The position numbers were made by a program, and so were the translations under genes. This document shows, piece by piece, positions 50,540-60,159 of a stretch of 64,000 nt of DNA. Position 1 is the stretch's first letter. Each line of letters opens with the position of its first letter. The notes below the pieces were generated by a model, which was given only the letters and a program-made list of their open reading frames with translations, made no database searches and was not told the DNA's origin. This DNA comes from Litchfieldia stipae (GTDB lineage Bacteria > Bacillota > Bacilli > Bacillales > Bacillaceae_L), in contig NZ_JACYHA010000001.1 in the NCBI RefSeq assembly GCF_014837155.1, positions 186,001 to 250,000 on the forward strand. Reading direction: 5' to 3'.

Positions 50540-50991
50540 TCTTATCAAGAGAAACAGAGGGACTGGCCCAATGAAGTTTCAGCAACCAGTCAATCGAGGG
50601 AAAGTCTTACTAGCCCATCATTGAATTTGATTTTGATTTAGGTGGAAATATGAAAAGTGACAGAGGAAAGCTCTCTTACCTCAAAGGAGCTTTTCATATT
50701 TCCACCGTAATTTCACCGAAGGTGAAATTGATGAGCTCTGCTCATCAAATCAAAATCAAATTCTATCTACACACCCGCTAAACTAAGACCTTAACGAGAT
50801 CCAAGTTGTGAATAAATGAAAGGATTTACTAAATCCTTTCATTTATTCACAACCACCCACGCAAAAAGTGGTGTACTTATCTCCCCCCTATTGACCAGGT
50901 GCTAAATCCAGCGAATTGAACAATCAATTCGATAGATAAGAAGAAGCGAACTTTATAACATAAAGTCTTCTTCTTATAGAAGGCTTTTTTT
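50540..50991 (+). promoter_or_regulatory. SAM-I (S-box) riboswitch with a large structured insertion in P3
   Basis: Canonical S-box 5' part: CTTATCAAGAGAAACAGAGG, GGACTGGCCCAATGAAG and CAGCAACC (50541-50587). Canonical 3' part: GGTGCTAAATCCAGC (50898-50912), P4 (GAATTG/CAATTC) and GATAAG closing P1. The terminator GTCTTCT / AGAAGGC with T7 is at 50965-50991, and an AAGAAGAAG/CTTCTTCTT antiterminator competes. P3 (GTCAAT/ATTGAC) normally has a short loop; here 50595-50889 is extra structured sequence. Expected behaviour: SAM binding stops transcription of yitJ-metH. Confidence 0.93.
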
Positions 50992-51027
50992 ATATTCATC
51001 AATCTCACAAATTCTGGGGGGACCAAC

Positions 51028-52872
51028 ATGGGACTACTTGAGGAACTGAAAGATCATATATTAATTGGCGATGGTGCAATGGGAACACTGCTATATTCTC
51101 ACGGGATTGATCGTTGCTTTGAGGAATTAAATTTGTCAAAGCCTGAGCAAATCAAATTTATACATGAAGCATATATTCAAGCCGGAGCAAATGTCATTCA
51201 AACTAACACATATGGAGCTAATTACCAGAAGCTCTCTCGTTATGGACTAGAAGATTCAATGAAACAAATTAATGAAGCAGCCGTGCAGATTGCACAAGCT
51301 GCTGCAGGTGAACAAGCGTATATTGTTGGAACCATTGGTGGTATCAGAAGCTTCAAGAAATCCACTGTAACACTAGAAGAAATTAAACATTGCTTTACCG
51401 CCCAACTTACTATCTTATTAGAACAAGGCGTCGATGGCATATTACTAGAAACTTACTACGATTTTGAAGAACTTAAAACTGTGCTCCAACATGCTCGGAA
51501 CGCAACCAGTAAACCGATTATCGCAAATGTATCCCTTCATGAAATTGGTGTACTACAGGACGGAACACATTTAGCTGACGCATTTTTAGAATTGGAAAAA
51601 CTAGGAGCAGATGTAATTGGCTTAAACTGTCGCTTAGGTCCATATCATATGATTCGTTCATTAGAGCAGGTTCCTATTCCACAAAAAGCTTATCTTTCTG
51701 TTTATCCGAATGCTTCACTTCCGGAATATGTTGAAGGTAGACTAGTCTATGAAACTCATGAAAACTATTTCAAGGAAAGTGCATTATTGTTCCGTGCAGA
51801 AGGTGTAAGATTAATAGGTGGCTGTTGTGGAACATCACCAAAACATATAGCAGCTATTGCTCATGCATTAAAGGGATTACAGCCTATTACAGATAAATCA
51901 GTGAAAGATAGACCAGTTGAAGTAACTACTGAAGGAAGAAGCCTTACTCAATCAACACCTATTCATGAAATAGTCAAAAAGCAGCGCTCAATTATTGTAG
52001 AGCTTGATCCCCCCAAAAAACTGGGTGTTCAAACATTTATTCAAGGTGCAATAGCCTTACAGAAAGCTGGTGTTGATTCAGTGACATTAGCAGATAATTC
52101 ATTAGCTAGTCCAAGAATAAGTAATATAGCCTGTGGGACAATCTTAAAGCAACAATATAATATTAATCCACTCATTCATATTACCTGTCGTGATCGTAAC
52201 TTAATTGGCCTACAGTCTCATTTAATGGGGCTACATACACTTGGATTAAACGAAGTGTTAGCTGTCACCGGGGATCCATCAAAAATCGGTGACTTTCCTG
52301 GTGCAACTTCTGTATATGATTTATCATCTTTTGATTTAATAAGCTTAATTAAGCAATTTAACGAAGGAATCTCTTATTCCGGTAAATCCTTGGGACAAAA
52401 AACAAACTTCTCAATTGCTGCTGCATTTAACCCAAATGTTAGGTACCTAGATAAAGCGGTTATAAGACTCGAGAAGAAGATAAAATGTGGTGCAGATTAC
52501 TTTATCACTCAACCACTTTATAATGAAAAACAGATTATCGATGTTTATGAACATACAAAACATTTATCCACACCGATCTATATCGGCATTATGCCATTAA
52601 CAAGTGCCCGAAATGCAAACTTTATCCATCATGAAATCCCTGGCATTTCACTTTCACAGGGAATTAGGGATAGGATGGCAGATGCCGACCATGATCCAAA
52701 GAAAGCACAAGAAGAAGGAATAGCCATCGCAAAATCCTTAATTGACGTCGCTTATGACCTTTTTAATGGAATTTATTTAATTACGCCTTTCCTCCGTTAT
52801 GAAATGACTGTGGAATTAACAAATTACATCAAAAGCAAAGAACTTGCAGCATTTGAAAGGAAGGTTCATTAA
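51028..52872 (+). CDS. yitJ: Bifunctional homocysteine S-methyltransferase / methylenetetrahydrofolate reductase
   Basis: 614 residues. The N-terminal domain (about 1-290) is the BHMT-type methyltransferase fold with [14 protein letters not shown] and zinc ligands (GLNCR and GGCCGTSP). The C-terminal domain (about 315-610) is MTHFR ([37 protein letters not shown]). It feeds methyl-THF to the adjoining metH. Preceded by the S-box and GGGGGG; overlaps metH by one base (TAATG). Confidence 0.94.
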   Translation: MGLLEELKDHILIGDGAMGTLLYSHGIDRCFEELNLSKPEQIKFIHEAYIQAGANVIQTNTYGANYQKLSRYGLEDSMKQINEAAVQIAQAAAGEQAYIVGTIGGIRSFKKSTVTLEEIKHCFTAQLTILLEQGVDGILLETYYDFEELKTVLQHARNATSKPIIANVSLHEIGVLQDGTHLADAFLELEKLGADVIGLNCRLGPYHMIRSLEQVPIPQKAYLSVYPNASLPEYVEGRLVYETHENYFKESALLFRAEGVRLIGGCCGTSPKHIAAIAHALKGLQPITDKSVKDRPVEVTTEGRSLTQSTPIHEIVKKQRSIIVELDPPKKLGVQTFIQGAIALQKAGVDSVTLADNSLASPRISNIACGTILKQQYNINPLIHITCRDRNLIGLQSHLMGLHTLGLNEVLAVTGDPSKIGDFPGATSVYDLSSFDLISLIKQFNEGISYSGKSLGQKTNFSIAAAFNPNVRYLDKAVIRLEKKIKCGADYFITQPLYNEKQIIDVYEHTKHLSTPIYIGIMPLTSARNANFIHHEIPGISLSQGIRDRMADADHDPKKAQEEGIAIAKSLIDVAYDLFNGIYLITPFLRYEMTVELTNYIKSKELAAFERKVH

Positions 52873-55800
52873 TGAAAAAAACATTAGTTGAACAACAATT
52901 ATCAAAAAAAATTCTCGTCATTGATGGTGCCATGGGAACCATGATTCAAAATGCAAACCTCTCACCAGAAGATTTTGGTGGAGAAGCGTATGAAGGCTGT
53001 AACGAATACTTAACCTTGACCTCACCTGAAACTATACTTAGAATTCATGAAGAGTATTTAGAAGCTGGTGCAGATATTATTGAAACCAATACTTTCGGAG
53101 CAACAAGTCTTGTTCTTGATGAATATGAACTTGGACAGCTAGCTCTTGAAATCAATATCGAGTCTGCTAAACTAGCAAAAGCAGCAGCTCAAAAGTTCTC
53201 TACAGCAGATTGGCCTAGATTTGTTGCTGGATCAATGGGTCCAACAACAAAAACGTTATCAGTCACAGGTGGCACCACCTTTGAAGAATTAATTAATAAC
53301 TATGAAGAACAAGCCAGAGGGCTAATTTTAGGTGGAGTAGATCTACTTCTACTTGAAACAAGTCAAGATATGCTCAATGTAAAAGCTGGATTTATTGGAA
53401 TAAAAAAAGCATTTAATAATACTGGTTTAACTCTCCCTCTAGTTGTTTCCGGTACTATTGAACCAATGGGAACAACGTTAGCTGGTCAAAATATCGAGGC
53501 CTTCTATTTATCACTAGAGCATATGAAGCCTCTTGCAGTCGGTCTCAACTGTGCAACTGGTCCAGAATTTATGACTGATCATATACGATCCTTATCGGAC
53601 CTAGCAAATACGGCTGTTAGCTGTTATCCAAATGCTGGATTACCAGATGAAGAAGGACAATACCATGAATCACCAGAATCATTAGCCCAAAAGTTAAAAG
53701 GTTTTGTAGACAAAGGCTGGTTGAATTTAATTGGTGGTTGTTGCGGAACAACTCCTGCACATACACGTGCGATGGCAGAGATTGTTAAAGGGGTAACCCC
53801 AAGAGAAATTCCTTCTACCTCCCACTCTCATGCCCTTTCTGGGATTGAACCATTAATTTATGATGATAGCATGAGACCTTTATTTGTTGGAGAACGTACC
53901 AATGTAATCGGTTCACGGAAATTCAAACGATTAATTGCTGAAGAAAAATACGAAGAAGCTTCTGAAATAGCTCGTGCCCAAGTGAAAAATGGAGCCCATG
54001 TCATAGATATCTGTCTAGCAGACCCTGATCGCGATGAAATTGAAGATATGGAAAACTTCATTCAATATGTCACAAAAAAGGTGAAGGTACCTCTTGTAAT
54101 CGACTCTACAGATGAGAAAGTAATTGAACGTGCTTTATCCTATTCACAAGGAAAAGCAATTATTAACTCTATTAATCTTGAAGATGGTGAAGAACGCTTC
54201 GAACTCATTGTACCCCTTCTCAAAAAATACGGAGGTGCTGTAGTTGTTGGGACCATTGATGAAATTGGAATGGCTGTTACGGCAGAAAGAAAACTTGAAA
54301 TTGCCCAAAGGTCCTATGATTTATTAGTCAATAAATTCGGATTAAACCCTAAAGACCTTATTTTTGACCCTCTCGTATTCCCTGTTGGGACAGGTGATGA
54401 ACAATACATTGGCTCGGCTACAGAAACTGTTAAAGGGATTAAATTAATAAAGGAGCATCTCCCTGAATGCTTAACTATTCTAGGAGTAAGTAATGTTTCA
54501 TTTGGTCTCCCACCTGTTGGACGTGAGATCCTAAACGCAGTTTATTTGTACCATTGTACACAAGCTGGTCTTGACTATGCGATTGTAAATACTGAAAAGC
54601 TTGAAAGATTTGCATCCATTCCAAAGGAAGAAATAAAACGAGCTGAAGACCTTTTATTTCATACAACTGATAAAACACTTGAAGACTTCACAGAGTTTTA
54701 TCGCGGCAAAAAGAAAGAAGCGAAAACAACGACAACTAACTTAAGCCTTGAGGAGAGATTAGCCTTTTATATCGTTGAAGGAACAAAGGAAGGTCTAATT
54801 CCAGATCTTGAAATAGCTCTTCAACAGTACGATTCTCCCCTTGATATTATTAATGGACCATTAATGGAAGGAATGGCGACAGTTGGTAAGCTCTTTAACA
54901 ATAACGAATTAATTGTTGCCGAAGTACTCCAAAGTGCTGAAGTAATGAAAACCTCTGTTGCATATCTTGAACAATTCATGGAGAAACAAGATGACAGTGG
55001 AAAAGGAAAAGTCATTTTAGCAACGGTTAAAGGTGATGTTCATGATATCGGAAAAAATCTAGTAGATATTATTTTGAGCAACAATGGGTTTAAAGTCATT
55101 GACCTTGGAATAAAAGTAACACCGCAACAATTAATCTCAACGATTCAAGTGGAAAAACCTGACATTGTAGGATTATCAGGATTATTAGTTAAATCAGCTC
55201 AGCAAATGGTCATTACTGCACAGGATTTAAAGCAAGCAGGAATCTCAGTTCCAATACTAGTAGGTGGTGCTGCACTTTCTCGTAAATTTACCGATAACAA
55301 AATCGCATCTGAATACACAGGTCCTGTGCTCTATGCCAAAGACGCAATGGACGGCTTATCATTAGCAAATCGTTTACAGAACAAAGATCAACTTCAAGAA
55401 TTATTAGAAGAGCTTGAACAAAAAAGAGAAAGACAGCAATCCTTAGTTAAGGAGAATCATAACGCAACGAATTCGACCACTGCTGTTATTAATCGATCAA
55501 ACGTCTCAACAAATGTCCCTGTTTTTGTTCCTGAAGATACTAAATTACATGTACTAAAACAGTTTAGCTTAGCCCAAATCGAGCCCTATATAAATATGCA
55601 GATGCTATTAGGACATCATCTTGGTTTAAAAGGAAAAGTAAACCAGCTTCTGGCCGCTGGTGATCAAAAAGCGACAAAGCTAAAAGAAATGATTGATGAA
55701 TTGATATTAAAAGCAAAAAAGGATTCTTTACTAAAACCTGCTGCTCTTTATCAATTCTTCCCTGCTCAAAGCGATGGAAATAATGTCCTTATCTATGACC

Positions 55801-56318
55801 CAAAGGACCAAAAAAAGCTCCTTACTACTTTTACCTTTCCACGCCAGCAAAAGGGAGCATTTCTTTGTTTATCTGACTACTTAAAACCTGTTGAAAGTGG
55901 TGAAATGGATTACGTAGGATTTTTCGCTGTTACTGCGGGCAATGGTATTCGTGAACTTGCTCAAGGCTACAAGGCAGAAGGTGACTTCCTGAAAAGCCAT
56001 GCAATTCAAGCACTTGCTCTTGAAACGGCCGAAGGGCTTGCAGAACGTATGCACCAACTAATGCGTGACCGTTGGGGATTTTCTGATCACCCTGATTTCA
56101 CCATGCAAGAACGATTTGCCGCTAAGTATCAAGGTCAACGTTTCTCTTTCGGTTATCCTGCTTGTCCAGAGCTCGAGGACCAAGAAAAACTATTTAGACT
56201 TATTCATCCAGAACAAATTGGCATTCAGTTAACTGATGGGTTTATGATGGAACCAGAAGCTAGTGTAACTGCCATGGTTTTTGCACATCCAGAAGCAAGG
56301 TATTTTAACGTATTATAG
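52872..56318 (+). CDS. metH: Cobalamin-dependent methionine synthase
   Basis: 1148 residues. Domains in order: homocysteine binding (about 1-305; GGCCGTTPAH zinc Cys pair), pterin binding (about 325-600; ERTNVIGSRKF), B12 cap and Rossmann domain (about 625-860; GDVHDIGKN with cobalt-ligand His724, GLSGLL), and the SAM-dependent activation domain (about 890-1148; RMHQLMRDRWGF, RFSFGYPACPELEDQ). Cap and binding domains are joined by a Lys/Asn-rich linker (near 860-885). Transfers methyl from methyl-THF to homocysteine; SAM reactivates it. Confidence 0.96.
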   Translation: MKKTLVEQQLSKKILVIDGAMGTMIQNANLSPEDFGGEAYEGCNEYLTLTSPETILRIHEEYLEAGADIIETNTFGATSLVLDEYELGQLALEINIESAKLAKAAAQKFSTADWPRFVAGSMGPTTKTLSVTGGTTFEELINNYEEQARGLILGGVDLLLLETSQDMLNVKAGFIGIKKAFNNTGLTLPLVVSGTIEPMGTTLAGQNIEAFYLSLEHMKPLAVGLNCATGPEFMTDHIRSLSDLANTAVSCYPNAGLPDEEGQYHESPESLAQKLKGFVDKGWLNLIGGCCGTTPAHTRAMAEIVKGVTPREIPSTSHSHALSGIEPLIYDDSMRPLFVGERTNVIGSRKFKRLIAEEKYEEASEIARAQVKNGAHVIDICLADPDRDEIEDMENFIQYVTKKVKVPLVIDSTDEKVIERALSYSQGKAIINSINLEDGEERFELIVPLLKKYGGAVVVGTIDEIGMAVTAERKLEIAQRSYDLLVNKFGLNPKDLIFDPLVFPVGTGDEQYIGSATETVKGIKLIKEHLPECLTILGVSNVSFGLPPVGREILNAVYLYHCTQAGLDYAIVNTEKLERFASIPKEEIKRAEDLLFHTTDKTLEDFTEFYRGKKKEAKTTTTNLSLEERLAFYIVEGTKEGLIPDLEIALQQYDSPLDIINGPLMEGMATVGKLFNNNELIVAEVLQSAEVMKTSVAYLEQFMEKQDDSGKGKVILATVKGDVHDIGKNLVDIILSNNGFKVIDLGIKVTPQQLISTIQVEKPDIVGLSGLLVKSAQQMVITAQDLKQAGISVPILVGGAALSRKFTDNKIASEYTGPVLYAKDAMDGLSLANRLQNKDQLQELLEELEQKRERQQSLVKENHNATNSTTAVINRSNVSTNVPVFVPEDTKLHVLKQFSLAQIEPYINMQMLLGHHLGLKGKVNQLLAAGDQKATKLKEMIDELILKAKKDSLLKPAALYQFFPAQSDGNNVLIYDPKDQKKLLTTFTFPRQQKGAFLCLSDYLKPVESGEMDYVGFFAVTAGNGIRELAQGYKAEGDFLKSHAIQALALETAEGLAERMHQLMRDRWGFSDHPDFTMQERFAAKYQGQRFSFGYPACPELEDQEKLFRLIHPEQIGIQLTDGFMMEPEASVTAMVFAHPEARYFNVL

Positions 56319-56322
56319 AAAT

Positions 56323-56358
56323 AAGACTTGAGTCTATCGCTTTTTGACTCAAGTCTTT
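56323..56358. terminator. Terminator between metH and the acetyltransferase gene
   Basis: Perfect stem AAGACTTGAGTC / GACTCAAGTCTT; convergent genes share it. Confidence 0.85.
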
Positions 56359-56363
56359 GTTTA

Positions 56364-56870
56364 TTAAACAAATGTATACATTTCGATTTCATCCACATAA
56401 GTTCCATCCTCAAACCTCACAAACCTCACTTTTCTCCCCTCTTCTTTAAAGCCAAGCTTTTTATAAAAATGAATTGCTCTTTCATTATGAGAGAACACTT
56501 CAAGACACACTTTCTCAATGTCCGGATGTTCCTTTGCATATTCAAGTAACTCAACCATCAATTTATGCCCTATCCCCTGATTACAGTATTCCTCTTGTAT
56601 ACTAATGCTCAAATAACCAACATGAGAGATTCTTTTTTTGTTACATCGTTCAAAATCAAGCATACCTATTATCGAGTTTCCAACCTCGGCAACTAATAAC
56701 AAATGTCCATCCTTTTCAAATTCCTTCAACCATTTTTCTTGTTTTTCTATGCTTGCATGGTATTCCTCAGGTGCTGTTAACATAAAATTGGATTCGCCTA
56801 ATACAATCTGTAGATGTTTTATCAATTGAACCGCGTCATCAATTTTTCCCTTACGGATTCTGATTTCCAT
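56364..56870 (-). CDS. GNAT family N-acetyltransferase
   Basis: 168 residues from the ATG at 56870 (MEIRIRKGKIDDAVQ), six bases after GGAGGA. GNAT motif A is QEEYCNQGIGHKLM and motif B includes NERAIHFYKKLGFKEEG. Substrate unknown; resembles stress or antibiotic-modifying small acetyltransferases only at family level. Confidence 0.88.
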   Translation of the reverse strand: MEIRIRKGKIDDAVQLIKHLQIVLGESNFMLTAPEEYHASIEKQEKWLKEFEKDGHLLLVAEVGNSIIGMLDFERCNKKRISHVGYLSISIQEEYCNQGIGHKLMVELLEYAKEHPDIEKVCLEVFSHNERAIHFYKKLGFKEEGRKVRFVRFEDGTYVDEIEMYTFV

Positions 56871-56951
56871 GTATAATCCTCCTCCCATAAATAAAGATTA
56901 ATAAAAGTATGTATCTAATCTTTCCATCTTTTACATATTAGGAGGTTTTTT

Positions 56952-57812
56952 ATGAGTAAGCAAGCAAAAGGACAGCCAGCACAGCATCAAGATCAACAAC
57001 CTGGTATAGAATCACAAATGAATCCAATCCCAGTCTCTGAGGATGCAAACTATAAGGGAAGTGGGAAATTAAAAAATAAAGTAGCTATCATAACTGGTGG
57101 GGATAGTGGAATTGGGAAAGCCGTTTCGATTTACTATGCAAAAGAAGGAGCAGACATAGTTATCGTTTATTTAAACGAGGACAAAGATGCTCTAGAGACA
57201 AAGAAGCAAGTCGAACAGGAAGGCCGCAAATGTCTCTTGATCTCAGGAGACATTGGTAATGAGGATTTCTGTAATGAGATTGTAAAGCAGACAATCGACA
57301 CATTTGGAAAACTAGATATTTTAGTGAACAATGCAGCTGAACAACATCCACAAAAGAGCATTGCAGATATTACATCTGAACAATTAGAAAGAACGTTCAA
57401 AACAAATATCTTTTCAATGTTTTATTTAACTAAGGCAGCCCTTCCACATCTGAAGCAAGGTAGTGCCATTATAAATACAGCTTCGATTACGGCTTATAAA
57501 GGAAATGAACAGTTAATCGATTATTCTGCTACAAAAGGCGCGATAGTAACATTTACGCGTTCACTCTCTCAACAGCTAGTTGGGAAAGGAATTCGAGTGA
57601 ATGGAGTGGCTCCTGGTCCAATTTGGACACCACTTATCCCATCAACCTTTCCAAGTGACCAAGTAGCGAAATTTGGAACAACAACTCCAATGAAACGCGC
57701 AGGACAACCTGAAGAATTAGCTCCTAGCTATGTGTTTCTAGCGAGTGATGACGCATCCTATATCACAGGACAAATGATCCATGTAAATGGTGGCGATATC
57801 GTCAATGGTTAG
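56952..57812 (+). CDS. SDR family oxidoreductase (general-stress type)
   Basis: 286 residues with an extended Gln/Pro-rich N-terminus (about 1-40; QQPGIESQMNPIP) typical of the YhdF/YhxC-like subgroup. GGDSGIGKAVS nucleotide motif, NNAAEQH, catalytic Ser in NTASITAY and YSATK. NAD(P)-dependent; substrate unknown. GGAGG precedes the ATG. Confidence 0.9.
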   Translation: MSKQAKGQPAQHQDQQPGIESQMNPIPVSEDANYKGSGKLKNKVAIITGGDSGIGKAVSIYYAKEGADIVIVYLNEDKDALETKKQVEQEGRKCLLISGDIGNEDFCNEIVKQTIDTFGKLDILVNNAAEQHPQKSIADITSEQLERTFKTNIFSMFYLTKAALPHLKQGSAIINTASITAYKGNEQLIDYSATKGAIVTFTRSLSQQLVGKGIRVNGVAPGPIWTPLIPSTFPSDQVAKFGTTTPMKRAGQPEELAPSYVFLASDDASYITGQMIHVNGGDIVNG

Positions 57813-57829
57813 AATCATCATTTTCAACA

Positions 57830-57855
57830 AAAAACGCTAAATTTTAGCGTTTTTT
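57830..57855 (+). terminator. Terminator of the SDR gene
   Basis: Stem AAAAACGCTAAA / TTTAGCGTTTTT with a two-base overlap at the loop and a T-run. Confidence 0.88.
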
Positions 57856-57962
57856 GCGATTTATTAACAATTTTTAACAAAATGTTCACTATTTTCTTCC
57901 AACTACACTTGTATTTTTGAGATAAAAAACTTAAAATTTCAATATCAGAAAGGATGTGAGAC

Positions 57963-58868
57963 ATGATTTACAAATCAAGAACAGAGTCAAATGAACTAAT
58001 TATTCTCAGATTTTTAAATAAACGCATGCCATTTTCAGTAGACAATCATAAGCACTTCTTTAACCTCGAAAAAGGATTTAACGGTGAAATTCAATTTGAC
58101 CACATGATAAAAAAGTTACAAAGCAACTCTTTTATATTAAATGATTTACAACTTGAATCAAACAAGACTCGTTTTCAAATTGATTCACTAATTATTCAAC
58201 AAGAAAGCATTTACCTCTTTGAAGTAAAAAATTATGAAGGAGATTTTCTTTTTGACTCAGAGGCAATTACTACGCTTTCCGGAAAAGAATATAGAAACCC
58301 ACAAGACCAATTAAAACGAAGCACAGCCTTACTCCGTCAATTACTCCAGGAATATGGTTCTAATTTAACTATCAAATCTTATGTTATTTTTATCAACCCC
58401 GGCTTCACACTATATCAAGCAAATGATAATCTTCCCTTTATTTTTCCAACACAATTAAAACGCTTTCTTAATAAATTGGAGATGCAGCCTTCACGTCTCA
58501 ACATACAACACAAGCAGCTAGCTAAAAAACTAATCTCCTCACACATAACTGAAGCGCCATATTCTCAGTTACCAACCTATGAATTTAATCACTTAAAACT
58601 TGGTTTAACCTGCAATAATTGTTATTCATTTTCAATTTCAGTATTTGATAGACAGATAGTTTGTAATGATTGTGAAACCAATGAAGCAGTAGAGTTAGCC
58701 GTCTTAAGGTCTGTATCCGAATTTAAACTTCTATTCCCTAACCAAAAAATTACAACTAGCGTAATCCATAAATGGTGCAAGATCATTCAATCTAAAAAGA
58801 GAATACAACGCATTCTTACTAAACACCTAAAACGAATCGGAAATGGTAGATATGCTAGTTATGAGTAA
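57963..58868 (+). CDS. NERD domain nuclease-related protein
   Basis: 301 residues. NERD core (about 38-150) with the PD-(D/E)xK-like set: Asp74 in FQIDSL, Glu87-x-Lys89 in LFEVKNYEGDF. A later Cys pair set (LTCNNC and IVCNDC, about 220-240) forms a zinc-ribbon-like element; the C-terminal 40 residues are basic. Such proteins are predicted to handle nucleic acids; no role is known here. It directly precedes the 52-bp hairpin array. Confidence 0.85.
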   Translation: MIYKSRTESNELIILRFLNKRMPFSVDNHKHFFNLEKGFNGEIQFDHMIKKLQSNSFILNDLQLESNKTRFQIDSLIIQQESIYLFEVKNYEGDFLFDSEAITTLSGKEYRNPQDQLKRSTALLRQLLQEYGSNLTIKSYVIFINPGFTLYQANDNLPFIFPTQLKRFLNKLEMQPSRLNIQHKQLAKKLISSHITEAPYSQLPTYEFNHLKLGLTCNNCYSFSISVFDRQIVCNDCETNEAVELAVLRSVSEFKLLFPNQKITTSVIHKWCKIIQSKKRIQRILTKHLKRIGNGRYASYE

Positions 58869-58909
58869 GCCTTCTCATATATGATCCTCGCTTTTTTCGC
58901 TTATATAGT

Positions 58910-60030
58910 CTTTTGGTGCTTACCAATAGGACAGAAGCCTCGTTTGGTTCGCTTGTTCTGTCCTGTGGCGCCCGCTAATTGGACAGAAGCCTCGTTTGGT
59001 TCGCTTGTTCTGTCCTGTGGTGCCTGCCAATTGGACAGAAGCCTCGTTTGTTTTTCTTGTTCTGTCCTGTGGCGCCCGCTAATTGGACAGAAGCCTCGTT
59101 TGGTCCTCTTGTTTTGTCCTGTGGCGCCCGCTAATTGGACAGAATCCTCGTTTGGTTCGCTTGTTCTGTCCTGTGGTGCCTGCCAATTGGACAGAAGCCT
59201 CGTTTGGTTTACTTGTTCTGTCCTGTGGCGCCCGCTAATTGGACAGAATCCTCGTTTGTTTTACTTGTTCTGTCCTGTGGTGCCTGCCAAACGGACAGAA
59301 ACCTCGTTTGGTTTACTTGTTCTGTCCTGTGGTGCCTGCCAATTGGACAGAAGCCACGCTTGTTTTACTTGTTCTGTCCTGTGGCGCCTGCCAATTGGAC
59401 AGAACACCCGCTTGTTCTACCTTTTTTGTCCTGCGGTGCCAGCCAATTGGACAGAAGCCTCGTTTGTGCCTCTTGTTTTGTCCTGTGGCGCCAGCCAATT
59501 GGACAGAACACCCGCTTGTTCTACCTTTTTTGTCCTGTGGTACCTGCCAATAGGACAGAACCCTCATTTGTTCCTCTTGTTTTGTCCAATGGCGCCTGGC
59601 AATAGGACAGAACCCTCGTTTATTCTACTTGTTTTGTCCTGTGGTGCCAACCAACTGGACAGAACCCTCTATTGGTCCTCTTGTTTTGTCCAATGGTGCC
59701 CGCTAATTGGACAGAACACTTGCTTATTCTACTTGTTTTGTCCTGTGGCGCCTACCAATAGGACATAACACCCGCTTGCTTTTCATGTTTTGTCCTGTGG
59801 TATCAACCAACTGGACAGAACCTCACTCTCTCATCTTGTTTTGTCCTCTGGCGTCAGCCAACTGGACAGAACCCTCATTTGTTCCTCTTGTTTTGTCCCA
59901 TAGAACCCGGCAACTGGACAGAACTATCACCCTCTCATCTTGTTTTGTACCACAGAACCCGCCAACAAAACAGAATCACCGCCCCTTCCACCAATTTTGT
60001 CCTATCCCCCCAGCAATAGAACAATTTCCT
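58910..60030 (+). repeat. 52-bp tandem hairpin array (about 21 units)
   Basis: Units begin with GGACAGAA at 58929 and recur exactly every 52 bp to 59813, then at 59864, 59916 and decayed copies near 59968 and 60018. Each unit is arm GGACAGAA, a 19-base loop, arm TTCTGTCC (or TTTTGTCC), and a 17-base linker such as TGTGGCGCCCGCTAATT. A partial linker precedes the first unit. The left units are nearly identical, the right ones diverged. Several frames stay open because the unit lacks stops and 52 is not a multiple of three. It fills the otherwise gene-free 58869-60159 gap. Confidence 0.93.
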
Positions 60031-60046
60031 CCTATTTCAACATAAA

Positions 60047-60076
60047 GATGTCCTTTAGGACCACCTAAAGGACATC
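60047..60076. repeat. Perfect 30-bp inverted repeat after the array
   Basis: GATGTCCTTTAGG / CCTAAAGGACATC, 13 pairs with a four-base loop, 84 bp beyond the amylase-like stop. No T-run of note. It may be a terminator of weak type or an operator. Confidence 0.5.
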
Positions 60077-60159
60077 GTCATTACATTATGTAAACTATCA
60101 CTTTACTCTTTCAAATCCCCTAAATCGGTCACATAAATCTCCATCTTCCACTCTCTTAC

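Noticed and set aside
50595-50889. Group I or group II intron within the S-box
   Set aside because: I could not find the group I P7 pairing (conserved R and S segments) or a group II domain V. The insert sits inside the P3 stem without visible exon junction features.
58881-59768. Long open frame (295 codons) and others on both strands in the repeat array
   Set aside because: The 52-bp unit has no stop in any forward frame, so the open frames follow from repetition. The 52-residue repeat equals three units. No ribosome site fits the start, and the pattern rotates with the unit rather than with codons.
58910-60030. CRISPR array
   Set aside because: Both the arms and the linkers repeat; there are no unique spacers and no cas genes nearby.
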